Shown piece by piece: positions 18,527 through 28,308 of a stretch of 64,000 nucleotides of DNA. Source of the stretch: Flammeovirgaceae bacterium SG7u.111. GTDB lineage: Bacteria; Bacteroidota; Bacteroidia; Cytophagales; Flammeovirgaceae. The notes under the pieces are model-generated. The model made no database searches and was not told where the DNA came from. It saw only the letters and a program-made list of their open reading frames with translations. The stretch lies in the NCBI GenBank assembly GCA_034044135.1, contig CP139021.1, positions 2,867,635 through 2,931,634 of the forward strand, read 5' to 3'. The translations under genes were made by a program, and so were the position numbers. Positions within the stretch are counted from its first letter, which is position 1. Each line of letters begins with the position of its first letter.

Positions 18527-21500
18527 ATGGAAATGGCTACTAAAACCCGAAGTAGCGCCCTCTCAAATAAAAAAGGCGCTGTCTTATTATTTTTTTCATT
18601 CTTAACGCTAGGCATGCTCCCCTCCGCCTTAGCGCAAACATCAGAAAAACCCAATATCATTTTTATCTTGACCGACGATCAACGCTTCGATGCGCTTGGC
18701 TATGCGGGCAATGAGCTTATCCAAACGCCTGAGATGGATAAGTTGGCAAAGGAGGGGACGTACTTCAAAAATGCGATGGTGACCACGCCTATTTGTGCGA
18801 CCAGTAGGGCGAGTATTTTCAGCGGCTTGCAAGAGCGCACACACAAATACACTTTCCAAACGGGAGGAATCCTCAGCGAGTTTATGGAAACTTCTTACCC
18901 CAAAGTGATGCGAGATGCTGGTTATTATACCGGTTTTTATGGCAAATTTGGGGTGAGGTTCACCGGCAAAGACAAACTGTTTGATGTCTACGAAGACTAT
19001 GACAGAAACTACAGGTTCAAAGATTATAGGGGATACTATTATAAGACACTGGATGGGGATACCATCCACCTGACAAGGTACACCGGTGAGCAAGCATTGG
19101 ACTTCATTGATGCGGCCCCGTCTGACAAACCTTTTTGCCTATCCCTTAGCTTCAGTGCTCCCCATGCCCACGATGGTGCCGAAAAGCAGTATTTCTGGCA
19201 AGAAGAACCCGGCAAGTTGTACCAAGACATGGAAATGCCTGGCCCTAAACTCGCAGATGACAAATACTTTGAGGCATTGCCCCAACCCGTCCGTGACGGC
19301 TTTAACCGACTGCGTTGGACTTGGCGCTACGATACGCCCGAAAAATACCAGCACAGCGTAAAGGGCTATTACCGAATGATAAAAGGGGTTGACCTCGAAA
19401 TTGCCAAAATCAGAAAGAAATTGGCGGAGAAAGGGATGGACGAAAACACGGTCATCATCCTTATGGGTGACAACGGCTACTTCTTGGGCGAACGCCAATT
19501 GGCTGGAAAATGGTTGATGTATGACAACTCTATCCGAGTACCGCTTATCGTATTTGACCCTAGGCAAAAAGATCAAAAAGACAGCGACGAAATGGCGCTG
19601 AACATCGATGTTCCCGCAACCATCCTCGGCTTTGCAGGGGTAGAGCAGCCTGCTTCTTGGCATGGAAAAAGTCTTGTGCCTATAGCTACTGGCCAAGAAA
19701 TTTCTTTGGATAGGGACACGGTGCTCATCGAACACCTTTGGGAGTTTGAACACATACCCCCAAGCGAGGGCATCCGTACAAAAAAGTGGAAGTACATGCG
19801 CTACGTGAATGATAAATCGTACGAAGAGTTGTACGATTTGGAAAAAGATCCGCAAGAGATAAAGAACCTTGTAGGCAGTAAAAAACATACAAAAGTACTT
19901 GCTGCCCTTCAGCGCAAAACGGGTGAAATGGCGAAGGAGTTGGCTGACCCGTATTCGGGTATTCCCGATGGACTAACGGTTGAGCTAATTCGTGATCCAA
20001 GTAAAACGACTATTAACGATAGTAAGCCAGAGTTTGGCTGGAAAGTACCGCAAGTTGCCGTAACGCAGCGTGGCTATCAGTTGTTGGTTGCTTCTTCCAA
20101 AGAGCTTGCTAGTAAAAACATAGGGGATGTGTGGGACAGTGGAAACACTAGGAGTGGGAAATCTGCCGATATCGAATTGGGCGGAGAGCCTTTGAAACCT
20201 TCTACAACCTATTTTTGGAAAGTTCGTGTCTTTGACCAAAACAATAGACTTTCTGAGTATTCAGAAGCGCAAGAGTTTACCACAGGTACATTTGAAGGAA
20301 ATATTTCTTCCCACAATTACTTTGAGAAGGAATTGATCTCGCCCGTGGCTTTGGAAAAGCGCAGTGATGGCAGCTATTTTGTAGATTTTGGTAAAGATGC
20401 CTTTGCCACCATGAAACTGAATTATTCGGCTGCTGAACCTGAAACCCTTATCATAAGGCTAGGAGAAAAGCTAGAAGGAAAGCAAATTGACCGGAAGCCT
20501 CCAGGCATGGTGCGTTACCAAGAGCTTAAGCTAGAAGTGAAACCTGGGCAAACCGAATATGAACTGGAGCTTGTGCCCGACGAACGGAATACCAAATCCA
20601 TCGCCGTTACTATGCCCGATTCTTTCCCCGTCATCATGCCTTTCCGCTATTGCGAAATAGAAGGAGCTAGCAAGTCTATTGCTGAAAAAGACCTCAAGCA
20701 AATTGCTTTCTTTGGTTATTTCAATGACAAAGCAAGCAGCTTTGAAAGCTCGGACAAAATCCTCAATCAAGTGTGGGATTTGTGCAAGTATTCCATAAAA
20801 GCAACCACTTTTGCTGGCTATTATGTAGATGGCGACCGTGAGCGAATTCCATACGAAGCGGATGCTTATCTCAACCAGTTGAGCCACTATGCGGTGGACA
20901 ATGAATATGCTATGGCGAGGAATACCATCGAGTATTTTATGGAATACCCTACTTGGCCTACCGAGTGGCAACTGCACGTAGCTCTGCTTTTTTACCAAGA
21001 CTATATGTACACGGGTAACACCGAGTTGATAGAGGAATATTATGAACCTCTAAAGCATAAAACACTGATTGCCTTAGAAAATGAAGATGGTTTTGTGAGC
21101 ACGTATTCGCCTAAGCTTAACGGAGAGCTGATGGCAAGCTTAGGCTTTGCCGACACTACTCAACGCCTGAGGGACATTGTAGATTGGCCACCAGCCCAGA
21201 AGGACACAGGGTGGAAATTGGCTACTGCCGAAGGAGAGCGCGACGGTTTTGTTTTCGAACCAATCAATACGGTGATCAATAGTTTTTACTACAAAAACAT
21301 GATGATCATGGCGGAGTTTGCCCAATTGCTTGGCAAGCCCGAAGAAGCCTTGGATTTTGAGCTGAGGGCGACAAAAGTAAAGAAAGCGATCAACGAACAG
21401 CTTTTCAACGAAGAAGGTGGGTATTATACTGATGGCACAGAAACCGATCATGGCTCGGTGCATGCCAACATGATGCCGTTGGCTTTTGGCATTGTACCCG

Positions 21501-22084
21501 CATCGAGAAAAGAAAGTGTGGCTGCATACATCAAAACTAGGGGGATGGCTTGTAGTGTGTATGGCGCTCAGTTCCTGATGGAAGCCCTTTACGAGGCTGG
21601 CGAAGCTGACTACGCCCTAGAGTTGATGACGGCTACACATGACCGCAGCTGGTACAACATGATTAAAATTGGTTCGACCATCACGTTGGAGGCTTGGGAT
21701 ATGAAATACAAACCAAATGCAGACTGGAACCACGCTTGGGGGGCTGCACCTGCCAACATAGTTCCAAGAGGTTTGTGGGGGATAAACCCTGAAAAGGCGG
21801 GTTTTGAGGTGGTTTCTATCAAACCTCAGTTAGCAAAGTTGAAGCACAGCAGTATCACTTTCCCAACCCAGCGTGGGGAGATAAAAGCTAGTTACAAAAA
21901 AGTGAGCAATAGGCTCATGCAATACACCATTGAAATCCCGGCAAATATGATTGGCGAATTCAAACCTGAAATCTCTACCAATGCGATGGTAACGCTCAAC
22001 GGTAAATCGGTGAACACTGCCTTTGGAAGTATCCGCCTCGAACCGGGAGTGAACAATATAGAATTGAAAATCAGTAGTTTTTAA
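18527..22084 (+). CDS. Sulfatase-alpha-L-rhamnosidase (GH78) fusion
   Basis: 1185-residue exported enzyme with two catalytic modules. Residues 1-37 are a signal peptide ([22 protein letters not shown]). Residues 40-475 are a type I sulfatase: metal site [13 protein letters not shown], formylglycine site CATSR at Cys90, and [10 protein letters not shown] plus the Lys in AGKWLMYD. Residues 480-590 match the rhamnosidase N-terminal Ig-like fold (PEFGW..., [23 protein letters not shown]), followed by a beta-rich part and an (alpha/alpha)6 catalytic domain ([37 protein letters not shown]). Bimodular sulfatase-GH78 enzymes are known from marine ulvan-degrading Flavobacteria. Rhamnose mutarotase follows downstream. 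Confidence 0.88.
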   Translation: MEMATKTRSSALSNKKGAVLLFFSFLTLGMLPSALAQTSEKPNIIFILTDDQRFDALGYAGNELIQTPEMDKLAKEGTYFKNAMVTTPICATSRASIFSGLQERTHKYTFQTGGILSEFMETSYPKVMRDAGYYTGFYGKFGVRFTGKDKLFDVYEDYDRNYRFKDYRGYYYKTLDGDTIHLTRYTGEQALDFIDAAPSDKPFCLSLSFSAPHAHDGAEKQYFWQEEPGKLYQDMEMPGPKLADDKYFEALPQPVRDGFNRLRWTWRYDTPEKYQHSVKGYYRMIKGVDLEIAKIRKKLAEKGMDENTVIILMGDNGYFLGERQLAGKWLMYDNSIRVPLIVFDPRQKDQKDSDEMALNIDVPATILGFAGVEQPASWHGKSLVPIATGQEISLDRDTVLIEHLWEFEHIPPSEGIRTKKWKYMRYVNDKSYEELYDLEKDPQEIKNLVGSKKHTKVLAALQRKTGEMAKELADPYSGIPDGLTVELIRDPSKTTINDSKPEFGWKVPQVAVTQRGYQLLVASSKELASKNIGDVWDSGNTRSGKSADIELGGEPLKPSTTYFWKVRVFDQNNRLSEYSEAQEFTTGTFEGNISSHNYFEKELISPVALEKRSDGSYFVDFGKDAFATMKLNYSAAEPETLIIRLGEKLEGKQIDRKPPGMVRYQELKLEVKPGQTEYELELVPDERNTKSIAVTMPDSFPVIMPFRYCEIEGASKSIAEKDLKQIAFFGYFNDKASSFESSDKILNQVWDLCKYSIKATTFAGYYVDGDRERIPYEADAYLNQLSHYAVDNEYAMARNTIEYFMEYPTWPTEWQLHVALLFYQDYMYTGNTELIEEYYEPLKHKTLIALENEDGFVSTYSPKLNGELMASLGFADTTQRLRDIVDWPPAQKDTGWKLATAEGERDGFVFEPINTVINSFYYKNMMIMAEFAQLLGKPEEALDFELRATKVKKAINEQLFNEEGGYYTDGTETDHGSVHANMMPLAFGIVPASRKESVAAYIKTRGMACSVYGAQFLMEALYEAGEADYALELMTATHDRSWYNMIKIGSTITLEAWDMKYKPNADWNHAWGAAPANIVPRGLWGINPEKAGFEVVSIKPQLAKLKHSSITFPTQRGEIKASYKKVSNRLMQYTIEIPANMIGEFKPEISTNAMVTLNGKSVNTAFGSIRLEPGVNNIELKISSF

Positions 22085-22166
22085 GCGCTGTTTTAGGGCT
22101 TTCCCCCTGCCGATAAGGAAAAGGATTGGGTGGTGTTGGTGAAAAAGAAATAATATGATGAGTTGT

Positions 22167-22194
22167 GTCGTGGTCGTTTGTTTACGCCCACGGC
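22167..22194. repeat. Dispersed CGTCGTGG palindrome, copy 1
   Basis: GTCGTGG, a loop of about 14 bases, then CCACGGC; one base off a perfect stem. Related to the copies at 22301 and 39945. Confidence 0.5.
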
Positions 22195-22300
22195 GTTTTG
22201 AGGTAAGATGAGGTAACTGGTAGGTAGGGGACAAAGCGACGGGGGCTTGGGAAAAGACCCCGTCGGCGACCTTATCGGTCACGTTTTTGGCGAAATCCCT

Positions 22301-22339
22301 GTCGTGGTCGTTCGTTTACGTCCACGACGCTCTTTTTTT
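22301..22339 (+). terminator. Palindrome copy 2, likely terminator
   Basis: Perfect 7-bp stem GTCGTGG/CCACGAC with a 14-base loop (TCGTTCGTTTACGT), then GCTCTTTTTTT. It looks like the terminator of the sulfatase-rhamnosidase transcript and is one member of a dispersed palindrome family. Confidence 0.65.
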
Positions 22340-22454
22340 AATAAAAAACCTTATTCCCTTTGACATACAGGGCGAAGGGTTTTTACTTAACACGGTATTT
22401 TAGGCAACTTCAAATACATCAAATAAATATACCCAGTTAAAACGTATCAGCTTT

Positions 22455-22766
22455 ATGAAAACATTAGCATTTAAAATGAAGCTCCACGAGGGCAAAAAAG
22501 AAGAATACACCAAGCGGCACAACGAGATTTGGCCTGAGCTGGTCAAGCTCCTCAAAGATGCTGGGGTGGAAGAATACCATATCTTTTTGGACGAGGAAAC
22601 TCATACTCTTTTTGCCTTCCAAAAAAACTCAGGCGACAGCGGTTCGCAAGACTTGGGCAACACCGAAATAGTGCAGAAATGGTGGGCATATATGCAAGAT
22701 ATTATGGAAACCCATCCCGATAACTCGCCTGTTTCAGTTGAGCTAGAAAAGGTATTTACGCTGTAA
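22455..22766 (+). CDS. rhaM: L-rhamnose mutarotase
   Basis: 103 residues, a full match to the RhaM/COG3254 family in size and order: AFKMKLHEGKKEEYTKRHNEIWPEL (conserved His and Trp-Pro), EYHIFLDEETHTLFAFQ, KWWAYMQDIMETHPDNSP (conserved Trp-Trp and Met). It interconverts alpha and beta anomers of L-rhamnose in the cytoplasm. It is 370 bases behind the sulfatase-rhamnosidase on the same strand, so it probably receives rhamnose released by that enzyme. Its stop codon is the first part of a 60-bp repeat. Confidence 0.93.
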   Translation: MKTLAFKMKLHEGKKEEYTKRHNEIWPELVKLLKDAGVEEYHIFLDEETHTLFAFQKNSGDSGSQDLGNTEIVQKWWAYMQDIMETHPDNSPVSVELEKVFTL

Positions 22767-22822
22767 TCCGACTAATGAACTAAGCTATTTTGGATGAATA
22801 CGGATTGGAAATCTTGCGATAG
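22763..22822 (+). repeat. 60-bp direct repeat, left copy
   Basis: Begins with the rhaM stop codon context (GTAATCCGACTAAT...). It matches the copy at 23869-23928 at 57 of 60 positions, in the same orientation. It flanks, with its partner, a single AT-rich hypothetical gene. Confidence 0.85.
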
Positions 22823-22987
22823 TTCAGGGTTTCAAACCCCGAAGAGCGGCGAGCTGGTTTTTAAACGTTTTACAAATTCATAATCTCTATACTATTATTT
22901 TGCGAAAGCCCATCTTTCTCCTCTATATTTAGGGATAAGCAGCCGTTATAGAGCAGTTGCTATTGGGTTTTTAGATGTTGAAAAAGA

Positions 22988-23812
22988 TTGGAGTTAAAAG
23001 GACTTATTATAGAATCAGCAAAAGAGTACATCAAACTATGTGATAAGCTGATGGGATATGAAAAGATGGGCTATGAGGAAAAAGCAAATTGGGTTAGTAG
23101 TACTCATGGATTTCATGTGCGATATGAAAATAGGTACAGTCAGCAGGTTGTTGAAGCACCATATGAAAGAATTAAAACAAAGGATAATGTAGATGCTTAT
23201 TTTTGGCGATTATTTATTAACACTACACCAAAGTATCATTTGATTAAAAAACTTTTGGATCAAAATGAAATCACAGAACGTGAACTACTGAATAGAGAAC
23301 TAGATGATAATATTTTTCAAGGTAGGAATTATCAATTTCCAGAATTAAAAGTAGGCGATTTTATACAATTACGGAAATCTACTTTTCAGGATAAATTTGA
23401 ATCAGATAAGTATTGGCATTTAAAATATTATTATGAGGACAGATTTGCTCATATATATTGGCCACTTGAAAATAACTTTAATAATCGTGGAGAGAATATT
23501 CCTACTATTTTCGGAGGGATAAAAACCCAAATTAAAGAGGTGTGTAATAAAGAATTTGGTATCTCAACTATTTATACTGATCTATTTATAATTGATATGC
23601 CTTTTGCATATGAAAAGAACCAATTCAAATTGATAGATTATATCCCTGATTATAAGATAAATAAAGAGGTTAATGCTCTAATAGAGGACTTGTCATTTTA
23701 CGAAAAAAGCTGTAACGCATGCATATTTACACCAGCAGAAAGGGAGAATAACAAGATTAAAAGTACTCAACAATGCTTTGAGTTGATGATGAGGAATAAG
23801 TTTTATCTGTAA
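22988..23812 (+). CDS. Hypothetical protein between two direct repeats
   Basis: 274 residues, starting at TTG (MELKGLIIESAKEYIKLC); no ATG upstream in frame before a stop at 22979. Soluble, rich in Lys, Glu, Tyr and Asn, with no signal peptide or membrane segment. Motifs visible but not assignable: GYEEKANWVSSTHGFHVRY, WHLKYYYEDRFAHIYWP and a C-terminal Cys pair SCNACIF. I do not recognise the family. Base use is far more AT-rich than the neighbours, and the gene sits between 60-bp direct repeats, so it was probably acquired. Confidence 0.6.
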   Translation: MELKGLIIESAKEYIKLCDKLMGYEKMGYEEKANWVSSTHGFHVRYENRYSQQVVEAPYERIKTKDNVDAYFWRLFINTTPKYHLIKKLLDQNEITERELLNRELDDNIFQGRNYQFPELKVGDFIQLRKSTFQDKFESDKYWHLKYYYEDRFAHIYWPLENNFNNRGENIPTIFGGIKTQIKEVCNKEFGISTIYTDLFIIDMPFAYEKNQFKLIDYIPDYKINKEVNALIEDLSFYEKSCNACIFTPAERENNKIKSTQQCFELMMRNKFYL

Positions 23813-23827
23813 CATAATATATCTGCT

Positions 23828-23850
23828 GTTCGACTTTTGTAAAGTCGAAC
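23828..23850 (+). terminator. Hairpin after the hypothetical gene
   Basis: Perfect 10-bp stem GTTCGACTTT/AAAGTCGAAC with a TGT loop, 15 bases after the stop codon. No T-run follows, so it may not be a true intrinsic terminator. Confidence 0.45.
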
Positions 23851-23868
23851 CTACTTATCAAAGGATTT

Positions 23869-23928
23869 GTAATCCGACTAATGGACTAAGCCATTTTGGA
23901 TGAATACGGATTGGAAATCTTGCGAGAG
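23869..23928 (+). repeat. 60-bp direct repeat, right copy
   Basis: Differs from the copy at 22763 only at three positions. Its position directly behind the AT-rich gene suggests that the gene plus one repeat came in together. Confidence 0.85.
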
Positions 23929-24109
23929 CAGGAATTACTCAATAGGAGGTGGATTAAATGTAAGTAAATCGCGAGAGTGGGATATAAAGCAAGCACAAGC
24001 ACAAATAAAATGGGGTATGCTTGGTTTAGAGGGTAGTTGATATTTGCAGGTTATAGATTAGCCTTGCCTAGAACTTTCTAAAACTCTCACACTTAACATT
24101 AGTTACATT

Positions 24110-25525
24110 ATGAAAACCATTTTCTTGTTGCTTATCACTTGTTTGTTACTAGGGGCTTGTGCTGAGAAAAGTTCTACATCGGAAGATACAGCATTGGATG
24201 CGTTGGTCACAGATGTAGTAGAAACAGCTCCTGTTGTTGCTTCAGCCGATATGGTAAAACCCCAACCCCAACCCGAAGAGACAAACGATTACCTGACGGT
24301 AGAGGCTCAATTTATGTACTTTAGCTTAGGCGATGCCTCTCACTATGTTTTTGAGGATGCTACAGGTAAAGGATGGAGCTTTGGGGGATGCAATGCTGGA
24401 GTTAGCTTTGAGGAGGGATTAAGCGAAGCAGAAGCCAATATGGATAACCAAGGTTGGGGGTCTAACAAAGAACTTCAAGGCAAGTGGTTCAAGCTTAGCT
24501 ATACGGAAGAGGAGCGACAGCTTTATATAGATGGACCTATGGGGGTGGTTGAAATAATCCAAAAGGCAGAACCCATTGAGAAGCCTAGTAAGGTATATAA
24601 AAGCAAAACCGGATTTCCTTTGGAGGCAATAACCATGGAGGCGCCAGTAGAAGGGTTTGTTCATATGGGTAACAAAAACCCAGAAGGAACAGTAGAGCTT
24701 GAGTCCGAAGAAATGGAGCCTAGCAGCTATCGGGTTACTGTAAAATCTACTGGTGTTGATCGTACTATTTTTGGAACTGTTTTGTCCCCAGTTGGCATGT
24801 ACTGGCCAGAATATAGTGAGTATGTTGTGCTTGATAATGCCGATACTTATGCTGGGAGTGGGACATATAGCATTGTAGTGCTAAATACGGAGTCGGGAGC
24901 CTATACCGTCATAGATAAAGAGCAATTGCTAGAAGGAGTTGATGTTGGGGATAGGGAAATGTTGAATATTAAAAACATTGTTTGGGTAAATAATTATTCA
25001 TTCTCCATTGATGCCAATGTGAGTTACCTAGGGTATTCTGGCCATCCAGGGATTGATCAAAATAGAAAAACAAAACTGGGCGAAAAGTTTGCCGACACAG
25101 TTGATGTAGTTACTCTTCCTATAAAGAAGTATAGGATTGTCGGAGATTTGAATACGTTACAAAACAAAAGTGCAAAGACTTTAAATAAGGAAGTAGACCA
25201 TTATATCTGCTACAACAGCGAAGGAGCTTCCCCTTTGACTTTATGGATAAGCTTTAATCAGAAAAATGAAGCAATAGAAGTGAAATATAAAGGGCAAAAA
25301 GAGGGTATGGAGTTAGTTTTTGCGAGAGAAGAGATTGTGGAAGGGCAAGCGACCATCGTTAAGTATTACCATGAAATGTACCGGGGCAATGTGAATGGGA
25401 CCTACAAGCTTACCCACTCGGGGATCTGGGATTATGCCGAATACACAAGTGGGAAAAACAGGAAAGTAACCAAATTCACCATAGACCATGATGCCAACCC
25501 TTATGGGAAAGAACCTTGTTTCTGA
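24110..25525 (+). CDS. Hypothetical lipoprotein
   Basis: 471 residues. A lipobox, LLITCLLLGACAEK, gives lipidation at Cys17. The region after it (SEDTALDALVTDVVETAPVV, then QPQPEETND) looks like a linker. The first domain has YFSLGDASHYVFEDATGKGWSFGGC with conserved Gly/Trp, followed by a mostly beta-strand body with repeated short strands. No domain is recognised. Probably a periplasmic-face lipoprotein. Monocistronic; preceded by about 180 bases without a gene. Confidence 0.75.
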   Translation: MKTIFLLLITCLLLGACAEKSSTSEDTALDALVTDVVETAPVVASADMVKPQPQPEETNDYLTVEAQFMYFSLGDASHYVFEDATGKGWSFGGCNAGVSFEEGLSEAEANMDNQGWGSNKELQGKWFKLSYTEEERQLYIDGPMGVVEIIQKAEPIEKPSKVYKSKTGFPLEAITMEAPVEGFVHMGNKNPEGTVELESEEMEPSSYRVTVKSTGVDRTIFGTVLSPVGMYWPEYSEYVVLDNADTYAGSGTYSIVVLNTESGAYTVIDKEQLLEGVDVGDREMLNIKNIVWVNNYSFSIDANVSYLGYSGHPGIDQNRKTKLGEKFADTVDVVTLPIKKYRIVGDLNTLQNKSAKTLNKEVDHYICYNSEGASPLTLWISFNQKNEAIEVKYKGQKEGMELVFAREEIVEGQATIVKYYHEMYRGNVNGTYKLTHSGIWDYAEYTSGKNRKVTKFTIDHDANPYGKEPCF

Positions 25526-25649
25526 TGTGTAAGGTAGTTGAGTGAAGCAGGTGAAGGTGAGATAAACAACCATTAGTTCTTGTAGTTGACCACAGCAATT
25601 TTCTTCCTATCATTGCACGGTGAATTTTTGCTCAAAAAGATGAAGAACT

Positions 25650-26816
25650 ATGCTTTCCAGCTTAAAGAAAATAGAATCAAATAGATTTGCCCCACTTGCT
25701 ATTTCACTTGTGTCAGGGCTATTGCTAGGCATTTTGCAGCAGACGCCCTTTGTGTTTGTAGGGCTAATAGGGTTTCTTTGGCTGGAAGAGCTATTAGATG
25801 CAAAATTGGGTAAAAATGCTTCTTTTTGGCTGTGGGGCTATACTGCCTTGGGTTTTGCCTGCTGGAATGCCTTCACTACTTTCTGGATGCTTTCAGAGGT
25901 TGGCGGGCTTGCTCCCGTTTTTTGGTTGGGAAATGCTTTGCTCATGGCTATTCCCCTCGTTTTATTCCAAGTAACTAAGAAGGAAGTGGCCAAGCTAGGC
26001 TATTTTACTCTGCTTTGCTATTGGCTTACATTCGAATACCTCCACTCTCAGTGGGCTATTGCTTGGCCTTGGCTCAACCTTAGCAACTCCTTGGCAAGTT
26101 CTCCACTGTTTTCAGATTGGTTTTCTATCACAGGAGCTCTGGGGGGCTCGGCCTGGTTGCTCTTGCTTGCCGTAGCCTTTTATCGAATTTTATTCAAGAA
26201 GAAACCCGTTTTTGGCTTGCTGGTTTTAGAGATATTTCCCTTTGCTATAGGTCTCTTTGTCACAAGCCCAAGTTCTCCCCAAGAAATGGAGGGTCAACTA
26301 ATGAAGGGAGGGGAAGTATTGATGATCAATTCTAACCGTGTTCCTTTGCGCTTCCCAGGAGTGAGGGAGGTTTCTTATCCCTTTCTCTACTTAAAAAACA
26401 CCCCTGAGTCTTTGGCTGAAGGGCGAACTGCAGAGGTAGATAGCTTACAGGTGGTTTTGCTTTCTGGCTATGAACCGCTTTTTACCGAAACAGCTGCAAG
26501 CCATCTTTCGGGGCAACAAGGTTTTTTTGTGGTAAAGAATAGCCCAAACACACTTTCTCAGTCCTTAGGGTATCTTAAATTACTTAGTCTCATGACCCAA
26601 CGGCCGCTGATTTCATTTACCCCCCAACAAACCTTTTTGGTGAATACTGATGGCTCAGTGGACAAATTCTACGAGGGGGAAAGCTTCTTGTTCGATACCA
26701 ATTCTTCAACTACTTTTTTTACCAAAAATGGAGAATATTTGGGTAGGGTAGCTGTCTTTTTTGCACTCTTGATTTTTCTGTCCTCTTGGGTGAAAGATAA
26801 AATAAAGAAACGGTAA
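25650..26816 (+). CDS. Apolipoprotein N-acyltransferase (Lnt)-like protein with degenerate catalytic domain
   Basis: 388 residues. The first 190 carry six hydrophobic segments in the order of Lnt, with the signature YWLTFEYLHSQWAIAWPWLNLSNSLA before a G-A-L-G-G-S-A-W-L-L segment. The remaining 190 residues align loosely with the nitrilase-like part of Lnt but are much shorter than usual (Lnt is about 510 aa) and contain no Cys at all, so the nucleophile of the Glu-Lys-Cys triad is absent. The C-terminal hydrophobic segment (VAVFFALLIFLSSWV) is kept. It probably cannot acylate lipoproteins itself; a regulatory or scaffold role is possible. Cut-off of an old duplicate is the alternative. Confidence 0.7.
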   Translation: MLSSLKKIESNRFAPLAISLVSGLLLGILQQTPFVFVGLIGFLWLEELLDAKLGKNASFWLWGYTALGFACWNAFTTFWMLSEVGGLAPVFWLGNALLMAIPLVLFQVTKKEVAKLGYFTLLCYWLTFEYLHSQWAIAWPWLNLSNSLASSPLFSDWFSITGALGGSAWLLLLAVAFYRILFKKKPVFGLLVLEIFPFAIGLFVTSPSSPQEMEGQLMKGGEVLMINSNRVPLRFPGVREVSYPFLYLKNTPESLAEGRTAEVDSLQVVLLSGYEPLFTETAASHLSGQQGFFVVKNSPNTLSQSLGYLKLLSLMTQRPLISFTPQQTFLVNTDGSVDKFYEGESFLFDTNSSTTFFTKNGEYLGRVAVFFALLIFLSSWVKDKIKKR

Positions 26817-27020
26817 GTGAAGGCAAGTCTTCTTGTAACACCTTGGATTATAGTAAAAAGAAGTGGTAATGTTTAGAGCGCGATGAAGCTTAAGAAGCTA
26901 TAAACATTTTATAGGTATGTTTCCAAACAGCTTCTAAGGAAAACTGCGCTTTTTCAAGTAAATTACAATTACCCAGAGCTGTATATATCGGCTTGTGTAA
27001 ATCAAAGAGATGGCCTTCAT

Positions 27021-28115
27021 ATGAAAAAGAAAAAAAATATCATGGCGAGATTCATCAACAAACGGAAAGAGGATATAGGCTTGTCACCAGATGCCTTGCT
27101 TTTTAGAGGAGAGCAAAAAGTTATGGATATTAGGCTGAGGCTAATCGATTTTGACCCGAATGGTTTTGAGGAGGCTGAGCTGAAAGCTATCAGTTCTGTG
27201 GCTGAGTTTCAAAAAAAGGATACGGTCACCTGGCTAAATATTGATGGCTTGCACGATGTAGAGCTCATGAAAGAGGTAGCGGAGATGTTCGAGCTAGATC
27301 ATCTTATACTGTCCGATGTAATGAATACTGGAGCAAGGCCAGCTGTGTCCGAATATCCAAATTGTATTTATGTGTCCATTAAAATGATTCAGGAAGCTCA
27401 GGAGGGGCAGGGGGCTAAGCGGATTTCAGTAGAGAACCTAAGCTTGATATTAACTGAGTCTGTGCTGATCTCATTTCAAGAGAGAAAGGGGGATGTTTTT
27501 GAACCAGTTCGAGAGCGCATTAGGGCCCAGAAAAAGCGTATTAGAAATAGTGGAACAGATTATCTGATGTTTGCATTGCTCGATATTGTGGTAGATAATT
27601 ATCTCTATATCTTGAGTGAACTGGGAGAAAAAATAGAGACACTGGAAGATAACCTGCTTTTAGAGCCAAATCAGGAAATGATTGATCAGCTCAACAGCTA
27701 CAAAAGGGAGCTGAATTTCTTGAGAAGAAATATCAAGCCTGCTCGCGAGATGATTTTTTCCCTAACCAAAATAGAATCTGATCTCATTAATGAGTCTATT
27801 GAGGTGCATCTGAAAGAGCTGCGCGATAATATCATACAGGCCAGCGATGTTTCGGATAGTTATAGGGAAATGTTGACTGACCTTTTGAATATTTACCACA
27901 CTACGGTCAGTACCAAGTTGAATGACATAATGAAGTTTCTTACGGTATTTTCTGCCATTTTTATCCCACTTACATTTATAGCAGGTATTTACGGTACTAA
28001 TTTCGAATACCTACCTGAATTGCATTTCAAGTACAGCTATTTTGTTATGCTAGGGATCATGTTTGCCGTAGCCGCTGGTATGGTGTTTTATTTTAAGAAA
28101 CAAAAATGGCTATAG
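27021..28115 (+). CDS. corA: CorA-family magnesium/cobalt transporter
   Basis: 364 residues: basic N-terminus, cytoplasmic alpha/beta funnel (WLNIDGLHDVELMKEVAEMFELDHLILSDV..., LSLILTESVLISFQERKGDVFEPVRERIR), long stalk helix (SYKRELNFLRRNIKPAREMI) and two C-terminal membrane helices. The loop between them, where CorA has Y-G-M-N, here reads IAGIYGTNFEYLPEL, so the Met is Thr. The rest of the pattern (FIPLTFIAGIYG, KYSYFVMLGIM, KKQKWL) is standard. Substrate could be Mg2+ or another divalent cation. Confidence 0.9.
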   Translation: MKKKKNIMARFINKRKEDIGLSPDALLFRGEQKVMDIRLRLIDFDPNGFEEAELKAISSVAEFQKKDTVTWLNIDGLHDVELMKEVAEMFELDHLILSDVMNTGARPAVSEYPNCIYVSIKMIQEAQEGQGAKRISVENLSLILTESVLISFQERKGDVFEPVRERIRAQKKRIRNSGTDYLMFALLDIVVDNYLYILSELGEKIETLEDNLLLEPNQEMIDQLNSYKRELNFLRRNIKPAREMIFSLTKIESDLINESIEVHLKELRDNIIQASDVSDSYREMLTDLLNIYHTTVSTKLNDIMKFLTVFSAIFIPLTFIAGIYGTNFEYLPELHFKYSYFVMLGIMFAVAAGMVFYFKKQKWL

Positions 28116-28308
28116 TGAACTTAGGTCTCAAGAGATTGTATACTTTCTTAAAGTAATGTATTTTTATATGTTTAGGTAGACTAGATAAAGCTTGAATATA
28201 TTGGGATTGTCTGATTTTTACAATACAATGATTTTCGAATATAGTAAGTTTCTACTTGATTAATTTAACTAGCTTTACTTGCTCTGTTATCACTAAAATT
28301 AGATTGTG

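Larger units (their letters stand above)
22085..22454. other. Intergenic region with two related hairpins
   Basis: Holds two diverged copies of a palindrome: GTCGTGG...CCACGGC (22167-22194) and GTCGTGG...CCACGAC (22301-22328), the second followed by a T-rich run. No gene. Confidence 0.55.

Noticed and set aside
18527..22766. Full polysaccharide utilisation locus
   Set aside because: No SusC/SusD, hybrid two-component sensor or further glycosidases are seen next to these two genes.
22763..23928. Repeat-flanked unit as an insertion sequence
   Set aside because: No inverted ends and no transposase; the cargo gene has no recombinase motif.
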